Counted from the stretch's first letter, positions 27,499-36,695 are shown. The stretch: 64,000 nt of DNA from SZUA-309 sp965230005 (GCA_965230005.1 OZ245934.1:248001-312000), one strand, 5' to 3'. Program-made: numbers and translations. The notes: generated from the letters alone by a model not told the origin.

Positions 27499-27538
27499 AC
27501 GCCCGCGGCGCCGGGACCCTCCTGGCACACGCGGGCGT
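27499..27538. terminator. Hairpin with 9-bp stem downstream of the acyl-CoA dehydrogenase gene
   Basis: Arms ACGCCCGCG (27499-27507) and CGCGGGCGT (27530-27538) are exact complements around a 22-nt loop. It lies after the stop of the acyl-CoA dehydrogenase read on the minus strand. No T-tract follows, so it may be a terminator or an mRNA-stabilising structure. Confidence 0.4.
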
Positions 27539-27550
27539 CTGGGGCGTCGT

Positions 27551-27570
27551 GCCGGTCCGCGAGGACCGGC
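27551..27570. terminator. Second hairpin downstream of the acyl-CoA dehydrogenase gene
   Basis: Arms GCCGGTCC and GGACCGGC form a perfect 8-bp stem with a GCGA tetraloop-like centre, 13 bp after the dehydrogenase stop codon. There is no T-run. Position and strength suggest transcript termination or 3' protection. Confidence 0.5.
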
Positions 27571-27582
27571 TTCACGCGAGCC

Positions 27583-28833
27583 TTACTGGTACTTACGCAG
27601 CTCGGCGCGGCCGACCACCATGTGGTGGACCTCGTCGGGACCGTCGGCGATACGCAGGGTGCGCTGACCCGTGTACATGCCGGCAAGCGGCGTCCACTGG
27701 GAAACGCCGGTGGCGCCGTGCATCTGAATGGCCTGATCGATGATCTGGCAGACCCGTTCCGGCACCAGGGCTTTCACCATGTGCACCCAGATGCGGGCTT
27801 CACGGTTACCGAGCACGTCCATGGCCTTGGCCGCCTTGAGCACCATGAGGCGCATGGCTTCGATCTCGATCCGGGCACGGGAGACCACTTCGAGGTTCTT
27901 GCCGAGGCTGATGATCGGCTTGCCGAAGGCTTCGCGGGTGGTCGCACGCTTCATCATCAGGTCCAGGGCCCGTTCGGCCTGGCCGATGGAGCGCATGCAG
28001 TGGTGGATGCGGCCCGGGCCGAGGCGCACCTGAGAGATCTCGAAGCCGCGGCCTTCGCCGAGCAGGATGTTCTCTTTCGGCACCCGCACGTCGTTGAACT
28101 TGATGTGCATGTGGCCGTGCGGCGCGTCGTCGTGACCGAACACCTCCATCCCTTCGAGGATGTCGACTCCCGGTGTGTCCGTCGGCACGAGGATCTGCGA
28201 CTGCTGCCGATGCGGTGGCGCATCGGGGCTGGTCTTGACCATGGTGATCATGATCTTGCAGCGCGGATCACCGGCGCCGGAGATGTAGAACTTCTCGCCG
28301 TTGATCACCCACTCATCGCCATCGAGGACCGCGGAAGTGGAGATGTTCTTGGCGTCGGAGGAGGGCAGGCCCGGCTCGGTCATCGCGAAGGCAGAACGGA
28401 TTTCGCCGTTCAGCAGCGGCTTCAGCCACTGCTCTTTCTGCTCCGGCGTTCCGACGCGCTCGAGCACTTCCATGTTGCCCGTGTCCGGTGCGGAACAGTT
28501 CAGCGTTTCCGAGGCCAGCGGGTATTTCCCCAGCTCGGCGGCAATATATGCGTAGTCCAGGTTCTTCAGGCCTTCGCCGGTTTCGGCATCCGGCAGGAAG
28601 AAGTTCCACAGGCCCGACTCCTTGGCCTTGGCCTTGGCGCCGTCGAGCAGTTCGAGCTGACCCGGTGCCCAGCTCCAGCGATCCTCGCGGCCTTCGCCGA
28701 GGCGGTAGAATTCGTCCTGGATCGGAGCGACATTCTCGTCAATGTGCTTTTTCACCGCGTCGAGGAGCGGTACGGCTTCTTCCCCCATCGCGAGGTTGTT
28801 GAGGTCACTCGTATAGTCTTCGGCTTCCGCCAT
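27583..28833 (-). CDS. Acyl-CoA dehydrogenase (ACAD10/11-like)
   Basis: GGGAGTAAG precedes the start. Conserved features include FAMTEPGLPSSDAKN (FAD/substrate loop), ISGAGDPRCKI, the RLGPGRIHHCMRSIGQAERALD helix (quoted in part: GPGRIHHCMR) and the C-terminal QMHGATGVSQW and ADGPDEVHHMVVGR, where DEVH carries the region of the catalytic base in this subfamily. This ACAD10/11-like branch often pairs with APH-type kinases such as the one at the window start, suggesting action on hydroxy-fatty or unusual acyl-CoAs. It is cytosolic and FAD-dependent. The 416-aa length is normal. Confidence 0.92.
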   Translation of the reverse strand: MAEAEDYTSDLNNLAMGEEAVPLLDAVKKHIDENVAPIQDEFYRLGEGREDRWSWAPGQLELLDGAKAKAKESGLWNFFLPDAETGEGLKNLDYAYIAAELGKYPLASETLNCSAPDTGNMEVLERVGTPEQKEQWLKPLLNGEIRSAFAMTEPGLPSSDAKNISTSAVLDGDEWVINGEKFYISGAGDPRCKIMITMVKTSPDAPPHRQQSQILVPTDTPGVDILEGMEVFGHDDAPHGHMHIKFNDVRVPKENILLGEGRGFEISQVRLGPGRIHHCMRSIGQAERALDLMMKRATTREAFGKPIISLGKNLEVVSRARIEIEAMRLMVLKAAKAMDVLGNREARIWVHMVKALVPERVCQIIDQAIQMHGATGVSQWTPLAGMYTGQRTLRIADGPDEVHHMVVGRAELRKYQ

Positions 28834-28964
28834 TGGCTTACTCCCTACAGTGTTGGTCCCGAAATAAAGCGGTCCAGAATAGACGCTTTAGCGGACGCAA
28901 CTCAACAGATGAGAGAGCCAGGGGAGCCTTGTCAGACCGCGCACTGGCGGTTCTCTGATCGAGG

Positions 28965-29357
28965 TCAGTTCAGAACGCGATAGCCGCGACCGCGCAGGCA
29001 GTTCTTCACCACCTGACTGCGCTCCGTGACGCCGCTGCCGACACCGCTGGCACCGCCGAGCACGGCACCCGTGGCGGCGCCGCGCTCCGGGCTGCTGCCC
29101 CGGTAGCCATCCCAGATCGCGCCAATGGCGGCGCCGACCGCGGCACCGGTCGCGGCGCCACCAACCGCCTTTGCGCCGACCTCGACCTCATCGGCGTAAA
29201 CCGAGCACTCTTCGAGATCCTGTTCGTACTGATAGGGGTTCACGCCCTTCATATCGACGATCGGTTTGCCCGGGGTATTCGCACAGCCGGTCAGCGCGGC
29301 CGCAACGAACGTCAGGAAGACGGGAAAGGGGAGAAAGGCTCTGGGGCGACCTTGCAT
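28965..29357 (-). CDS. Glycine-zipper lipoprotein
   Basis: A signal peptide ends in the lipobox LTGC. The centre is a glycine zipper (GGAATGAAVGAAIGAIW and GAATGAVLGGASGVGSG), with two further Cys (ECSVY and KNCLRGRGY) that may form a disulfide. Such proteins are outer-membrane-associated and structural. The C-terminal CLRGRGY motif recurs in small lipoproteins of this type. Its function is not known. It is divergent from the gene at 29612, with an AT-rich intergenic region. Confidence 0.8.
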   Translation of the reverse strand: MQGRPRAFLPFPVFLTFVAAALTGCANTPGKPIVDMKGVNPYQYEQDLEECSVYADEVEVGAKAVGGAATGAAVGAAIGAIWDGYRGSSPERGAATGAVLGGASGVGSGVTERSQVVKNCLRGRGYRVLN

Positions 29358-29469
29358 GGATCTGGGGCCTCGGTAATGCCTGAGGGGTGCTCATGAGTCT
29401 AACGCACGAGCGTCGAAGAGGATGACAACAGAGCACACCTGAACCAAACCTGAACGCGCTGCCCTCTGA

Positions 29470-29545
29470 AATCCACCCTTCATAATTCTAATAAAATCAA
29501 TGAACTACCGGGTAATTAGAAATTCTTACATTAGTTAAGAATCTC
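29470..29545. promoter_or_regulatory. AT-rich divergent intergenic segment with inverted repeat
   Basis: This stretch is markedly AT-rich against a GC-rich background and lies between two divergent lipoprotein genes. It holds an inverted repeat, ATTCTTA (29522-29528) and TAAGAAT (29536-29542), separated by 7 nt. It is probably promoter or operator DNA; no specific regulator can be named. Confidence 0.4.
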
Positions 29546-29611
29546 CACTACAGCCCTGAGCGGCCAGGGTCCTGAGAATGCGGCTACCCCCCAGATATCG
29601 AGTAGCTCATC

Positions 29612-30052
29612 TTGCCCAATTTCCAATTCTGCCGCCGCGCTGCGCGCCGATGTCACCTGCTCCTGCTCCCTGCAACGCTGGCATTCGGCGGCTGTCAGTC
29701 GCTCAGTCTGTCGAACGAGGAGATCACCTGGCAGACCCTCCATGCCATCGATGTCGCCCAGACCCTGTCGGCGGCTCAGGATCCCTGCTACGTGGAAGAT
29801 GCGTTGATTACGCGTCAGCTGATCGGCAGCCAGCCGAGCACCGGTGAAGTGTTGCTCTGGGGCGCGGGAATGGCCGTCGGCCATGCCTGGATCTCGAACA
29901 TGCTGGAGCGCGGGGAGGCGCCGGTCTGGGTCCAGAAGACCTGGAGCTATGCCACCATCACCAGCACCGGGATCGCCATTGCCAGCAACCACTCCGAAGG
30001 GGTGCGGATCCTCGGCGACAACAAGCCGGTGGAAGGCTGCTTCGAGACCTGA
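29612..30052 (+). CDS. Hypothetical lipoprotein
   Basis: The product has an Arg-rich n-region, a hydrophobic run (LLLLPATLAF) and a GGC lipobox, then ~115 residues without a known domain. Motifs such as TWQTLHAIDVAQTL, CYVEDALITRQLIG and a C-terminal VEGCFET suggest a disulfide-bearing, helix-rich periplasmic protein. The TTG start at 29612 is the only in-frame option ahead of the signal and has no strong ribosome site, so the exact N-terminus is uncertain. It converges with the MATE pump gene. Confidence 0.6.
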   Translation: MPNFQFCRRAARRCHLLLLPATLAFGGCQSLSLSNEEITWQTLHAIDVAQTLSAAQDPCYVEDALITRQLIGSQPSTGEVLLWGAGMAVGHAWISNMLERGEAPVWVQKTWSYATITSTGIAIASNHSEGVRILGDNKPVEGCFET

Positions 30053-30082
30053 AGCCGCGCCCGGGCGATCGCGACGGGCCCG

Positions 30083-31417
30083 TCAGAGTAGCTGCCGTTC
30101 GATCCGCGGGTACCAGGCGCCGAGCAGGATCCCGCGCAGGCCCATGAACACCATCATGGCCAGCCACAGGCTGCTATTACCCAGGGCGTCGATGCTCAGC
30201 CAGATCACTGCCAGATAGGCGAAAGCGGCAACGAACATGCAGTTTCGGAGCACGGCCGTCTGCGTGGTGCCGATGAAGACGCCATCGAGGTGGAACGCCC
30301 AGACCGCAACGAGCGGCGCCGCGACGGCCCAGGGCAGGAGCGGTGCAGCCGCCTCGCGCACTTCCGGTAGCAGGGTAAGCCAGGCGATGAAGGTTTCTCC
30401 GCCAGCGAACAACAGCAGCGACAGGACTGCCGCCAGGCCCAGGGCCCAGAGGCCGCTGTAGCGGGCGGAGTCTCGGAGTCCCTGGCGACTCCGTGCCCCG
30501 TAGGCGAACCCGCACAGAGTTTCCGCCGTATGCGCGGGTCCGTCGAGGACGAAGGCCATGGCCATGAAGAGCTGCATGACGATGGCGTTTGCCGCGAGGA
30601 CGAGATCACCGAGGCTTGCGCCAATCACCGTGAACACGAAAAACGGCAGCTGCACGAAAAAGGAGCGGATGATGAGGTTGCCACTCAGGCTCATGAGCCG
30701 CTTCAGTGGACCCCGACGCCAGAGGTTGGTTCTCAGGACAACGGTGCGCCAGGGGAGGGTCCGGTAGAGGATGGCGAGTCCGGTAGATGCCGCCAGCCAC
30801 TCGCCGATGAGCGTCGCTGCGGCAACCCCTGCGACACCCAGCCCGAGACCCAGTACGAAGAGCACGTCGAGAACGATGTTGGTCACGTTCAGCAGGATTG
30901 ACAGCCAGAGCGCCGCCCGCATGCGCTGCAGCCCGAACAGCATACCCAGTACCACCATGTGCAGCATGAGTGCCGGTGCGCCCCAGATGCGGATCAGGAA
31001 GTAGCTGCTGGCAAGTGCCTCCACCTCGGCGCTGGCAGAGAAGATCTCGAGGACCAGCGCGAGAAGTGGCAGCTGACCGAGGACGGCAATGAGGCCAATG
31101 CCCAGACCGAGGAGGCCGCTGCGTATGGCCGTGGCGACGAGTTCGACTTCATCCCGGGCCCCTGCCGCCTGGGCCGCGAGGCCCGTGGTGCCCATGCGTA
31201 GAAAACCGAATATCCAGTAAAGCGCGTTGAAGATCGCAGCGCCCACCGCAACCGCGCCAAGGTAACTGGCCTCTGGCATCCGGCCCATGACCGCCGTATC
31301 TACGAGACCCACGAGGGGGATCGTGACGTTGGCGACGATGACCGGCCAGGACAACTCCCAGACCCGAAGATGCCAGGCACGCGGTGTGCCCGGCAGGCTC
31401 AGGGCACCGTTGCTCAT
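30083..31417 (-). CDS. MATE family efflux transporter (DinF-like)
   Basis: Starting at 31417, the chain has about twelve hydrophobic segments in two related halves, opening with WELSWPVIVANVTIPLVGLVDTAVMG (motif quoted in part: PLVGLVDTAVMG) and containing FLRMGTTGLAAQAAGA. These mark the DinF branch of MATE exporters, which use cation gradients to expel amphipathic compounds. It begins 19 bp after the RND pump gene stop and is the last of four co-directional genes (regulator, fusion protein, RND, MATE). Combining RND and MATE pumps in one regulated unit is unusual. Confidence 0.9.
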   Translation of the reverse strand: MSNGALSLPGTPRAWHLRVWELSWPVIVANVTIPLVGLVDTAVMGRMPEASYLGAVAVGAAIFNALYWIFGFLRMGTTGLAAQAAGARDEVELVATAIRSGLLGLGIGLIAVLGQLPLLALVLEIFSASAEVEALASSYFLIRIWGAPALMLHMVVLGMLFGLQRMRAALWLSILLNVTNIVLDVLFVLGLGLGVAGVAAATLIGEWLAASTGLAILYRTLPWRTVVLRTNLWRRGPLKRLMSLSGNLIIRSFFVQLPFFVFTVIGASLGDLVLAANAIVMQLFMAMAFVLDGPAHTAETLCGFAYGARSRQGLRDSARYSGLWALGLAAVLSLLLFAGGETFIAWLTLLPEVREAAAPLLPWAVAAPLVAVWAFHLDGVFIGTTQTAVLRNCMFVAAFAYLAVIWLSIDALGNSSLWLAMMVFMGLRGILLGAWYPRIERQLL

Positions 31418-31436
31418 CGTTCGGTGGCTTCGCGAA

Positions 31437-34400
31437 TCAGACCGGCTGGCGCATGCCTTTCGGATGCAGCTTGTGCACTTCATCCGCATCGATCTGACCC
31501 TGAGCGACCGGATCCCAGCCGAAGAAGTCCTCAGCGATCCGGTAGAGGCTCGGAACCAGGAAGAGCGTAATGAAGGTGGCGAAGAGCACGCCGAAGGCGA
31601 GGGAAATGGCCATGGGGATGAAGAACTGCGTGGCTGGGCTCGGCGTGCTCATGAGCGGAATCAGGCCCACGAAGGTCGTCACCGACGTCAGCAGAATGGG
31701 CCGGAAGCGGACAACACCGGCGGACAGCACGGCCTCTTCCAGGGGCATGCCTTCCCGACGTCGGCGGTTGATGTAGTCCACCAGCACCAGGGACGCGTTC
31801 ACGACCACGCCGGAGAGCGCCACGATACCAAGGGCCGAGAAGAACATGAGCTGGTAGCCCATGATCCAGTGTCCGGCGATCGCACCCACGGCACCAAAGG
31901 GAATCACGCTCATGATCACAAGGGGCTGAACGTAGGAACGGAGCGGGATTGCGAGCAGGGTGTAGATGACGATGAGCGACAGCAGGGCGGCCTGGAAAAG
32001 GCCGGTAAAGGACTTGGCGCGTTCGAGCTGTTCGCCGTCGAGCTTGATACTGAGCCCCGGGTACTTCGCCCGGATCATCGGCAGCACTTCCTGTGTGATG
32101 CTGGCGTTGACTTCTTCAGGCGACAGCTTGGAGCGGTCGAGGTCGGCGATCACGTTGATGACCCGACGGCCATCGACGCGGCGGATCGTCGAGTAGCCTC
32201 GCCCGAGTTCGAACTGGGCCACCGAGTAGAAAGGCACTTCGGTGCCCTGGGGCGTGCGGATGTACATGTCTTCCAGGTTGCCGATGGACGACCGCTCCGC
32301 TTCCGGATAGCGCACCATCACGCGAACGTCATCCTGACCGCGCTGAATGCGCTGCGCTTCGTTGCCGTAGAAGGCGGCGCGTACCTGACTGGCGAGATCG
32401 TTCAGGGTCAGACCGAGGGTGCGCCCCTCCGGCAGCAGCGACAGTTTGATTTCCTGTTTGCCAGCCCGGAAGGAGTCGGTGATGTCGAACACGCCCTCGT
32501 AGCGGGTGAGCTCAGCGCGCAGGTCAGCGGCTGCGGCACGGATCGTATCGACATCCCGGGCTGAAAGTTCGTAGTTGATCGGCTCACCGGCGGAGAATTC
32601 GTCGGCGCTGAAGGAGAGCTTTACCGCGTCTGGAATGCTGCCGACCTTTTCCCGCCAGAGTCGTGCAACTTCCTTGGAGCTGTAGTTGTTGCGCTGTTCC
32701 CGTGGCACGAGTTCGATGACGACCTCGGCGAAGTGGCTGCGCCCCGGCCCGGGGCGCGAGGGTGGCCCGCTGCCGCGATCGGCCGTCTTGCCGACGCTGG
32801 TGAAGGTGTTGCTGATCGTCTCCGGGTTGCCGGTCAGCTCGAAGAGCTCTCCCTGCAGTTCCAGGGCCGCTCGCTCGAGCCGCCCGGCTGCCGCGGTGGT
32901 GACGTCTACGGAGACGCCTTCCGGCATTTCCAGAGCCGCGTAAACCCGATCGCCTTCGATAGCCGGGAAGAAAGTGAAGACGACACGGCCGCTGGCGATC
33001 AGCGCAATGGCGAGTATCAGTACCCCGAGACCCACGGAGCCGGTGATGTAGCGGTTGTCCACGGCCTTCTTGAGCATGGGCCGGTAGCGCTCCGTCGCGA
33101 GGTTCTCGAGCCAGGTCGCGAGGCGCCCCTGGAAGGCATTCCACTTCTTCGAAAAGCCTTTGCTTGCCTCGGCGTGGTTCCGGTGCGCCAGGTGCGACGG
33201 CAGGATCAGCTGAGACTCGATGATCGAGAAAACCAGGGCGATCACCACCACGTAGCCGATGACGCTGAAAAAGCCGCCCATGCGTCCGGTGGCCAGAAGC
33301 AGCGGCAGGAACGCTGCCATGGTAGTGAGGACACCGAAAATGACGGGTATGGAGACTTCCCAGGTGCCGTCGATGGCGGCCTGAATCGGCGGCTTACCCA
33401 TCTGCTCGTGTCCGTAAATCCGCTCACCGACCACAATCGCGTCGTCAACCAGGATCCCCAGCACCAGAATAAAGGCGAGCACCGTCATGGAACTCATGGA
33501 GATGTCGGCGTATGGGAAAACGGCGATGGTGCCGAGGAGGGCGATGGGAATCCCGGCTGCCACCCACATGGCGAGTCGGAATTTCAGGAACAGGGCGAGG
33601 ACGATCATTACCAGGAACAGCCCCGAGACCGCCATGCTGTTCAGCGTATCCAGACGAGCCTGGAGGGACTGGGCCTCGTCCTGCCAGACCCTGAGTTCGA
33701 GCCCTGGTGGCAGACCTTTCTGGTAGCGCTCGATATAGGCATAAAGGTCGGCGGCCATCTGAATAGCATCTTCTTTGCCGACCCGCTCGACTTTGATCAG
33801 TGCGCTCGGAGCCCCATTGAAGCGTGCGTTCAGGTCGCCTTCCTCGAAGGTATCGCGAATGTTCGCGATCTCCGAGAGATAAACCTTGGTGCCATCGTTG
33901 CGGGTGAGGACGACGATGTTCTCGAATTCCTCGCCCCAGTAGGCCTGGCCTTTGGCGCGCAGAAGAATTTCACCGCCTTCGGTCTTCAGCGTGCCACCTG
34001 GCATGTCGAGGGACGTGTTACGGATGACGTTGGAAACCTGCTGCAGGGTCAGCCCATAGCGACGCAGCGTCTCCTCAGAGATTTCGATGGAGATTTCGTA
34101 GGGGCGGATGAACTCGAGGGTGACGGTAGAGATGCCATCCATCGCCGCAATGTCGTCGCGGACCTCTTTGCCGATTTCTTTCAGCGTACGCTGGTCGGTG
34201 TTGCCGTACAGTGCGATTGAGAGAACGCCCTGGGTGATGGTCACCTTCGAGACGATGGGTTTCTCGGTTTCCTTCGGAAAGGTGTTGATGCCATCGACCT
34301 GACTCTTGATGTTGTTGAGTACATCGATTTCCGACGCGTCCTCGAAGAGTTCCGCCATGACGGAACAGGAGCCTTCGTTGGCATTCGAGGTAATGCGTTC

Positions 34401-34634
34401 GATACCGTCGGTTCCCTTAAGAGCCTCCTCTACGCGTATACAGACGCCTTGCTCCACTTCCTCGGGTGCTGCACCCAGATAGGGAACCGACACAGTCACC
34501 ATGCGGATGTCCATGTTCGGAAACTCTTCCTGGTGGACCGTATAGAGCGACATAAGACCGCCGACGATCAGCACGAACATCAGCAGATTGGCGGCGACCG
34601 GGTTCTTCGTGAACCAGGAGATGGCAGTATGCAT
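31437..34634 (-). CDS. RND family efflux transporter permease
   Basis: This 1065-residue inner-membrane pump has two repeats of one TM helix, a large periplasmic loop and five to six further TMs. The N-terminus reads WFTKNPVAANLLMFVLIVGG; VPYLGAAPEEVEQ and GILVDDAIVVGERIY follow, the latter carrying the paired Asp of the proton relay in TM4. The second half has the matching SGVVVNASLVLVDYI segment. It is AcrB/HAE-1-like but closer to the branch paired with simple HlyD-type adaptors. It sits 9 bp downstream of the adaptor gene. No outer membrane factor is encoded nearby. Substrates are unknown. Confidence 0.93.
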   Translation of the reverse strand: MHTAISWFTKNPVAANLLMFVLIVGGLMSLYTVHQEEFPNMDIRMVTVSVPYLGAAPEEVEQGVCIRVEEALKGTDGIERITSNANEGSCSVMAELFEDASEIDVLNNIKSQVDGINTFPKETEKPIVSKVTITQGVLSIALYGNTDQRTLKEIGKEVRDDIAAMDGISTVTLEFIRPYEISIEISEETLRRYGLTLQQVSNVIRNTSLDMPGGTLKTEGGEILLRAKGQAYWGEEFENIVVLTRNDGTKVYLSEIANIRDTFEEGDLNARFNGAPSALIKVERVGKEDAIQMAADLYAYIERYQKGLPPGLELRVWQDEAQSLQARLDTLNSMAVSGLFLVMIVLALFLKFRLAMWVAAGIPIALLGTIAVFPYADISMSSMTVLAFILVLGILVDDAIVVGERIYGHEQMGKPPIQAAIDGTWEVSIPVIFGVLTTMAAFLPLLLATGRMGGFFSVIGYVVVIALVFSIIESQLILPSHLAHRNHAEASKGFSKKWNAFQGRLATWLENLATERYRPMLKKAVDNRYITGSVGLGVLILAIALIASGRVVFTFFPAIEGDRVYAALEMPEGVSVDVTTAAAGRLERAALELQGELFELTGNPETISNTFTSVGKTADRGSGPPSRPGPGRSHFAEVVIELVPREQRNNYSSKEVARLWREKVGSIPDAVKLSFSADEFSAGEPINYELSARDVDTIRAAAADLRAELTRYEGVFDITDSFRAGKQEIKLSLLPEGRTLGLTLNDLASQVRAAFYGNEAQRIQRGQDDVRVMVRYPEAERSSIGNLEDMYIRTPQGTEVPFYSVAQFELGRGYSTIRRVDGRRVINVIADLDRSKLSPEEVNASITQEVLPMIRAKYPGLSIKLDGEQLERAKSFTGLFQAALLSLIVIYTLLAIPLRSYVQPLVIMSVIPFGAVGAIAGHWIMGYQLMFFSALGIVALSGVVVNASLVLVDYINRRRREGMPLEEAVLSAGVVRFRPILLTSVTTFVGLIPLMSTPSPATQFFIPMAISLAFGVLFATFITLFLVPSLYRIAEDFFGWDPVAQGQIDADEVHKLHPKGMRQPV

Positions 34635-34643
34635 GGCGGCGGC

Positions 34644-35831
34644 CTAGCTGGTGACGCTGTCGACGCGGGGTTCGGGGAGGTCGTCGGGGCCGGCGTTTTC
34701 ATCCACGGGCTGCACGGGCATGCCCTCGATGGCTGTCTGCAGCGGTGAGATGCAGACGCGCTCGCCCGTCTCCAGGCCGCCGCGGATCAGTACCTCGTCG
34801 CGATAGAGGCGCAGCGGATCGATGCTCCGATAGTGGAGCTTGTTTTCCGCATCGACCACCAGCACTCGATTGCCGTTCCGGAGCGCGTTGCGGGGCATGA
34901 CGACCACGTCGTCCACGAGCAGTCCTTCGATTTCTGCGTTGACAAAGAGGCCAACGTTGAGGGGGACGTCCTGATCTTCGTTCGAAACCCGGGCAACGAC
35001 GTGCACCATGCGGCTCGAGGTGTCGATCTGCGCTTCCGTGCGGACGATCCGGCCTTCCCAGGTCAATGTCTGACCGGCGTAGTCGGCAGTGAGCCTGACT
35101 TTGGGCTGCTGGTCTTCCGGCAGCTCACCCCGGTGGCCGATCGGCAGGTTCAGGAAGGCAAGCTGGCGGTCGGCGATGGGCAGGCGGATTTCCGCCTGGT
35201 CACCGGCGTAAATCGTCGCAACCGACATGCCGCGGCTCACGAACTGACCGATGTCCACGGATTCCTGACGCACGAGGCCCGTGAAGGGCGCCTTGATCTC
35301 CGTTCGGGTCAGATCACGATTGGCCTGCTGGAAGGCCGCGCGGGCGTCGGTGAGGGAAGCTTCGGCAACGCGGAAGGCGCGCAGCTGGTTTTCGATCTGT
35401 GAGCGGCTGGCGAGCTGGCGGTCCTCGAGGCTCTTCAGACGCTGATACTCGAAGCGCGCATGTTCGAACTCTGCTTCCGCGCGGGTCAGGGATGAGCGGG
35501 CCCGGGCGAGGGTCGAGCGGTAATCGTTGTCTTCGAGGCGGAGCAGGGGCTCACCGGCTTCGAAGAAGCCGCCGTTGACGAGCGACGGGGATTTCCAAAT
35601 GACTCGGCCGGAAACCTCCGGGATCAGCTCGCTTTCCGTGTTCGGCACAACGGTGCCCTGGGAGTGCACGGTCAGCTGGATGGGCTCCGGTATCACCTCT
35701 CTGACGCGCACGGTGGCAGCGATCGGTTCGACGCCCGCGGGTTCTAGCTGCGGGCTCGTCGCGAGCAGGGTCACGGCACCAAAGATCGATGCGACGACCA
35801 CGAGGGCAGGGATGACGAATTTACGCATCAT
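34644..35831 (-). CDS. RND periplasmic adaptor (HlyD/membrane fusion family)
   Basis: An N-terminal membrane anchor or signal (VIPALVVVASIFGAVTLLA) is followed by a barrel-sandwich half (SQGTVVPNTESELIPEVSGRV, motif in part), an alpha-helical hairpin (residues ~95-175 with AEAEFEHARFEYQRLKSLED), the second half (IKAPFTGLVRQESVDIGQFV) and beta-barrel/membrane-proximal domains. It links the RND pump to an outer membrane channel. Its ATG overlaps the stop of the regulator gene by ATGA, so translation is coupled. Confidence 0.92.
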   Translation of the reverse strand: MMRKFVIPALVVVASIFGAVTLLATSPQLEPAGVEPIAATVRVREVIPEPIQLTVHSQGTVVPNTESELIPEVSGRVIWKSPSLVNGGFFEAGEPLLRLEDNDYRSTLARARSSLTRAEAEFEHARFEYQRLKSLEDRQLASRSQIENQLRAFRVAEASLTDARAAFQQANRDLTRTEIKAPFTGLVRQESVDIGQFVSRGMSVATIYAGDQAEIRLPIADRQLAFLNLPIGHRGELPEDQQPKVRLTADYAGQTLTWEGRIVRTEAQIDTSSRMVHVVARVSNEDQDVPLNVGLFVNAEIEGLLVDDVVVMPRNALRNGNRVLVVDAENKLHYRSIDPLRLYRDEVLIRGGLETGERVCISPLQTAIEGMPVQPVDENAGPDDLPEPRVDSVTS

Positions 35832-36556
35832 GATGCGGAGACCTCCAGACTGGCAGGTTGCTGAGCGGCTTCGAAGGCGTCGAAGGCCTTCTGCATGCGC
35901 TCACGATGAAATTGGGCAATCTCGTTCAGCGTTGTACGAATGGCGGTGAGATTCCTGTCGGCCAGAGCGCTGTCGAGCTGACGCGCCATGGCGCTGTGGG
36001 TGGATATGTCCGGTGTGACGAAGCCGCGCAGGGGCTCCATATTTGGATGAAACTGCTCGAGCAGGGAGCGGGCGATGAGCTGCACGGGCAGGTTGCCGCT
36101 CGCGGTCATGATGCCCTGGAACATATTGAGCTGTGCTTCGAAGTAGGCGTCGTCTTCAAGGCCTTCGGCCCAGATCGGTCGGATCAGATCGCGGACCGCC
36201 GCGAGGCCTTCATCGTCGAGGCGCTGCACGGCGGAGATGACGGCCGTCTGCAGCAGGGCGCTGATGGTCTGCAGGATCTGATCGACCAGCTGCCGGTCCG
36301 GCACGTGGTCGAGGGCGAGCAGGGTGCCGATCACATCGAGACTCGCTTCCGAAAGGGGCGCCACGCGCGCGCCACCGGGCTGAATGACGGCAATGCCCAG
36401 CTGCTCGAGTTTCTTCATGGCCTCGCGGACGGCGCCCCGATTCGCATCGAAGCGGGTCGCAAGGTCCCGCTCGGAGGGCAGCCGCTCGCCGACGCGATAC
36501 TGACCGACCAGGATGTCGCGGGTCAGGACTTCTGCGATTTCGTCGTGCTTACTCAT
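35828..36556 (-). CDS. GntR/FadR-subfamily transcriptional regulator
   Basis: The N-terminal winged helix (ILVGQYRVGERLPSERDLATRF...GAVREAMKKLEQLG) is GntR type. The C-terminal ~160 residues run parallel to E. coli FadR: LDVIGTLLALDH, LVDQILQTISALLQTAVI and NMFQGIMTASGN match the order and spacing of FadR segments, so an acyl-CoA-binding FadR_C fold is likely. It is the first gene of the RND/MATE operon. Immediately upstream lies an array of sites with the FadR-type pattern TGGTNNNACCA, so it probably represses its own operon. It is not necessarily the housekeeping FadR. Confidence 0.88.
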   Translation of the reverse strand: MSKHDEIAEVLTRDILVGQYRVGERLPSERDLATRFDANRGAVREAMKKLEQLGIAVIQPGGARVAPLSEASLDVIGTLLALDHVPDRQLVDQILQTISALLQTAVISAVQRLDDEGLAAVRDLIRPIWAEGLEDDAYFEAQLNMFQGIMTASGNLPVQLIARSLLEQFHPNMEPLRGFVTPDISTHSAMARQLDSALADRNLTAIRTTLNEIAQFHRERMQKAFDAFEAAQQPASLEVSAS

Positions 36557-36566
36557 TACGGCTCGT

Positions 36567-36664
36567 TGATCTAATCAATGCGCTCATACCAGATCGCTCT
36601 TACCAATTCGGTTTTACCAATTCGGTTTTACCAATCTGGTCAGACCAATATGGTCAGCGCATTT
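36567..36664. promoter_or_regulatory. Seven-unit 14-bp operator-like array upstream of the FadR-like gene
   Basis: Units begin at 36567, 36581, 36595, 36609, 36623, 36637 and 36651, exactly 14 bp apart. The best is TGGTCAGACCAATA (36637), which contains the inverted repeat TGGTC-A-GACCA of FadR-type operators; TGATCTAATCAATG (36567) is also a perfect TGAT/ATCA repeat. Others are CGGTTTTACCAATT and close variants, with half-sites at the ends. The array starts 11 bp from the regulator start codon, so several dimers could coat the promoter. Confidence 0.8.
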
Positions 36665-36695
36665 TAGCGCCAGCTCGGCACGAGTCCAGCCCTTC

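Noticed and set aside
31287..34220. Long plus-strand frames over the RND pump gene (425 and 495 residues)
   Set aside because: They are antisense shadows of a well-conserved RND transporter and show His/Gln/Arg-rich low-order sequence.
36567..36664. The 14-bp array as an origin iteron set
   Set aside because: The units are inverted repeats of FadR type next to a FadR-like gene, there is no replication initiator gene or DnaA box cluster, and the context is an operon promoter.
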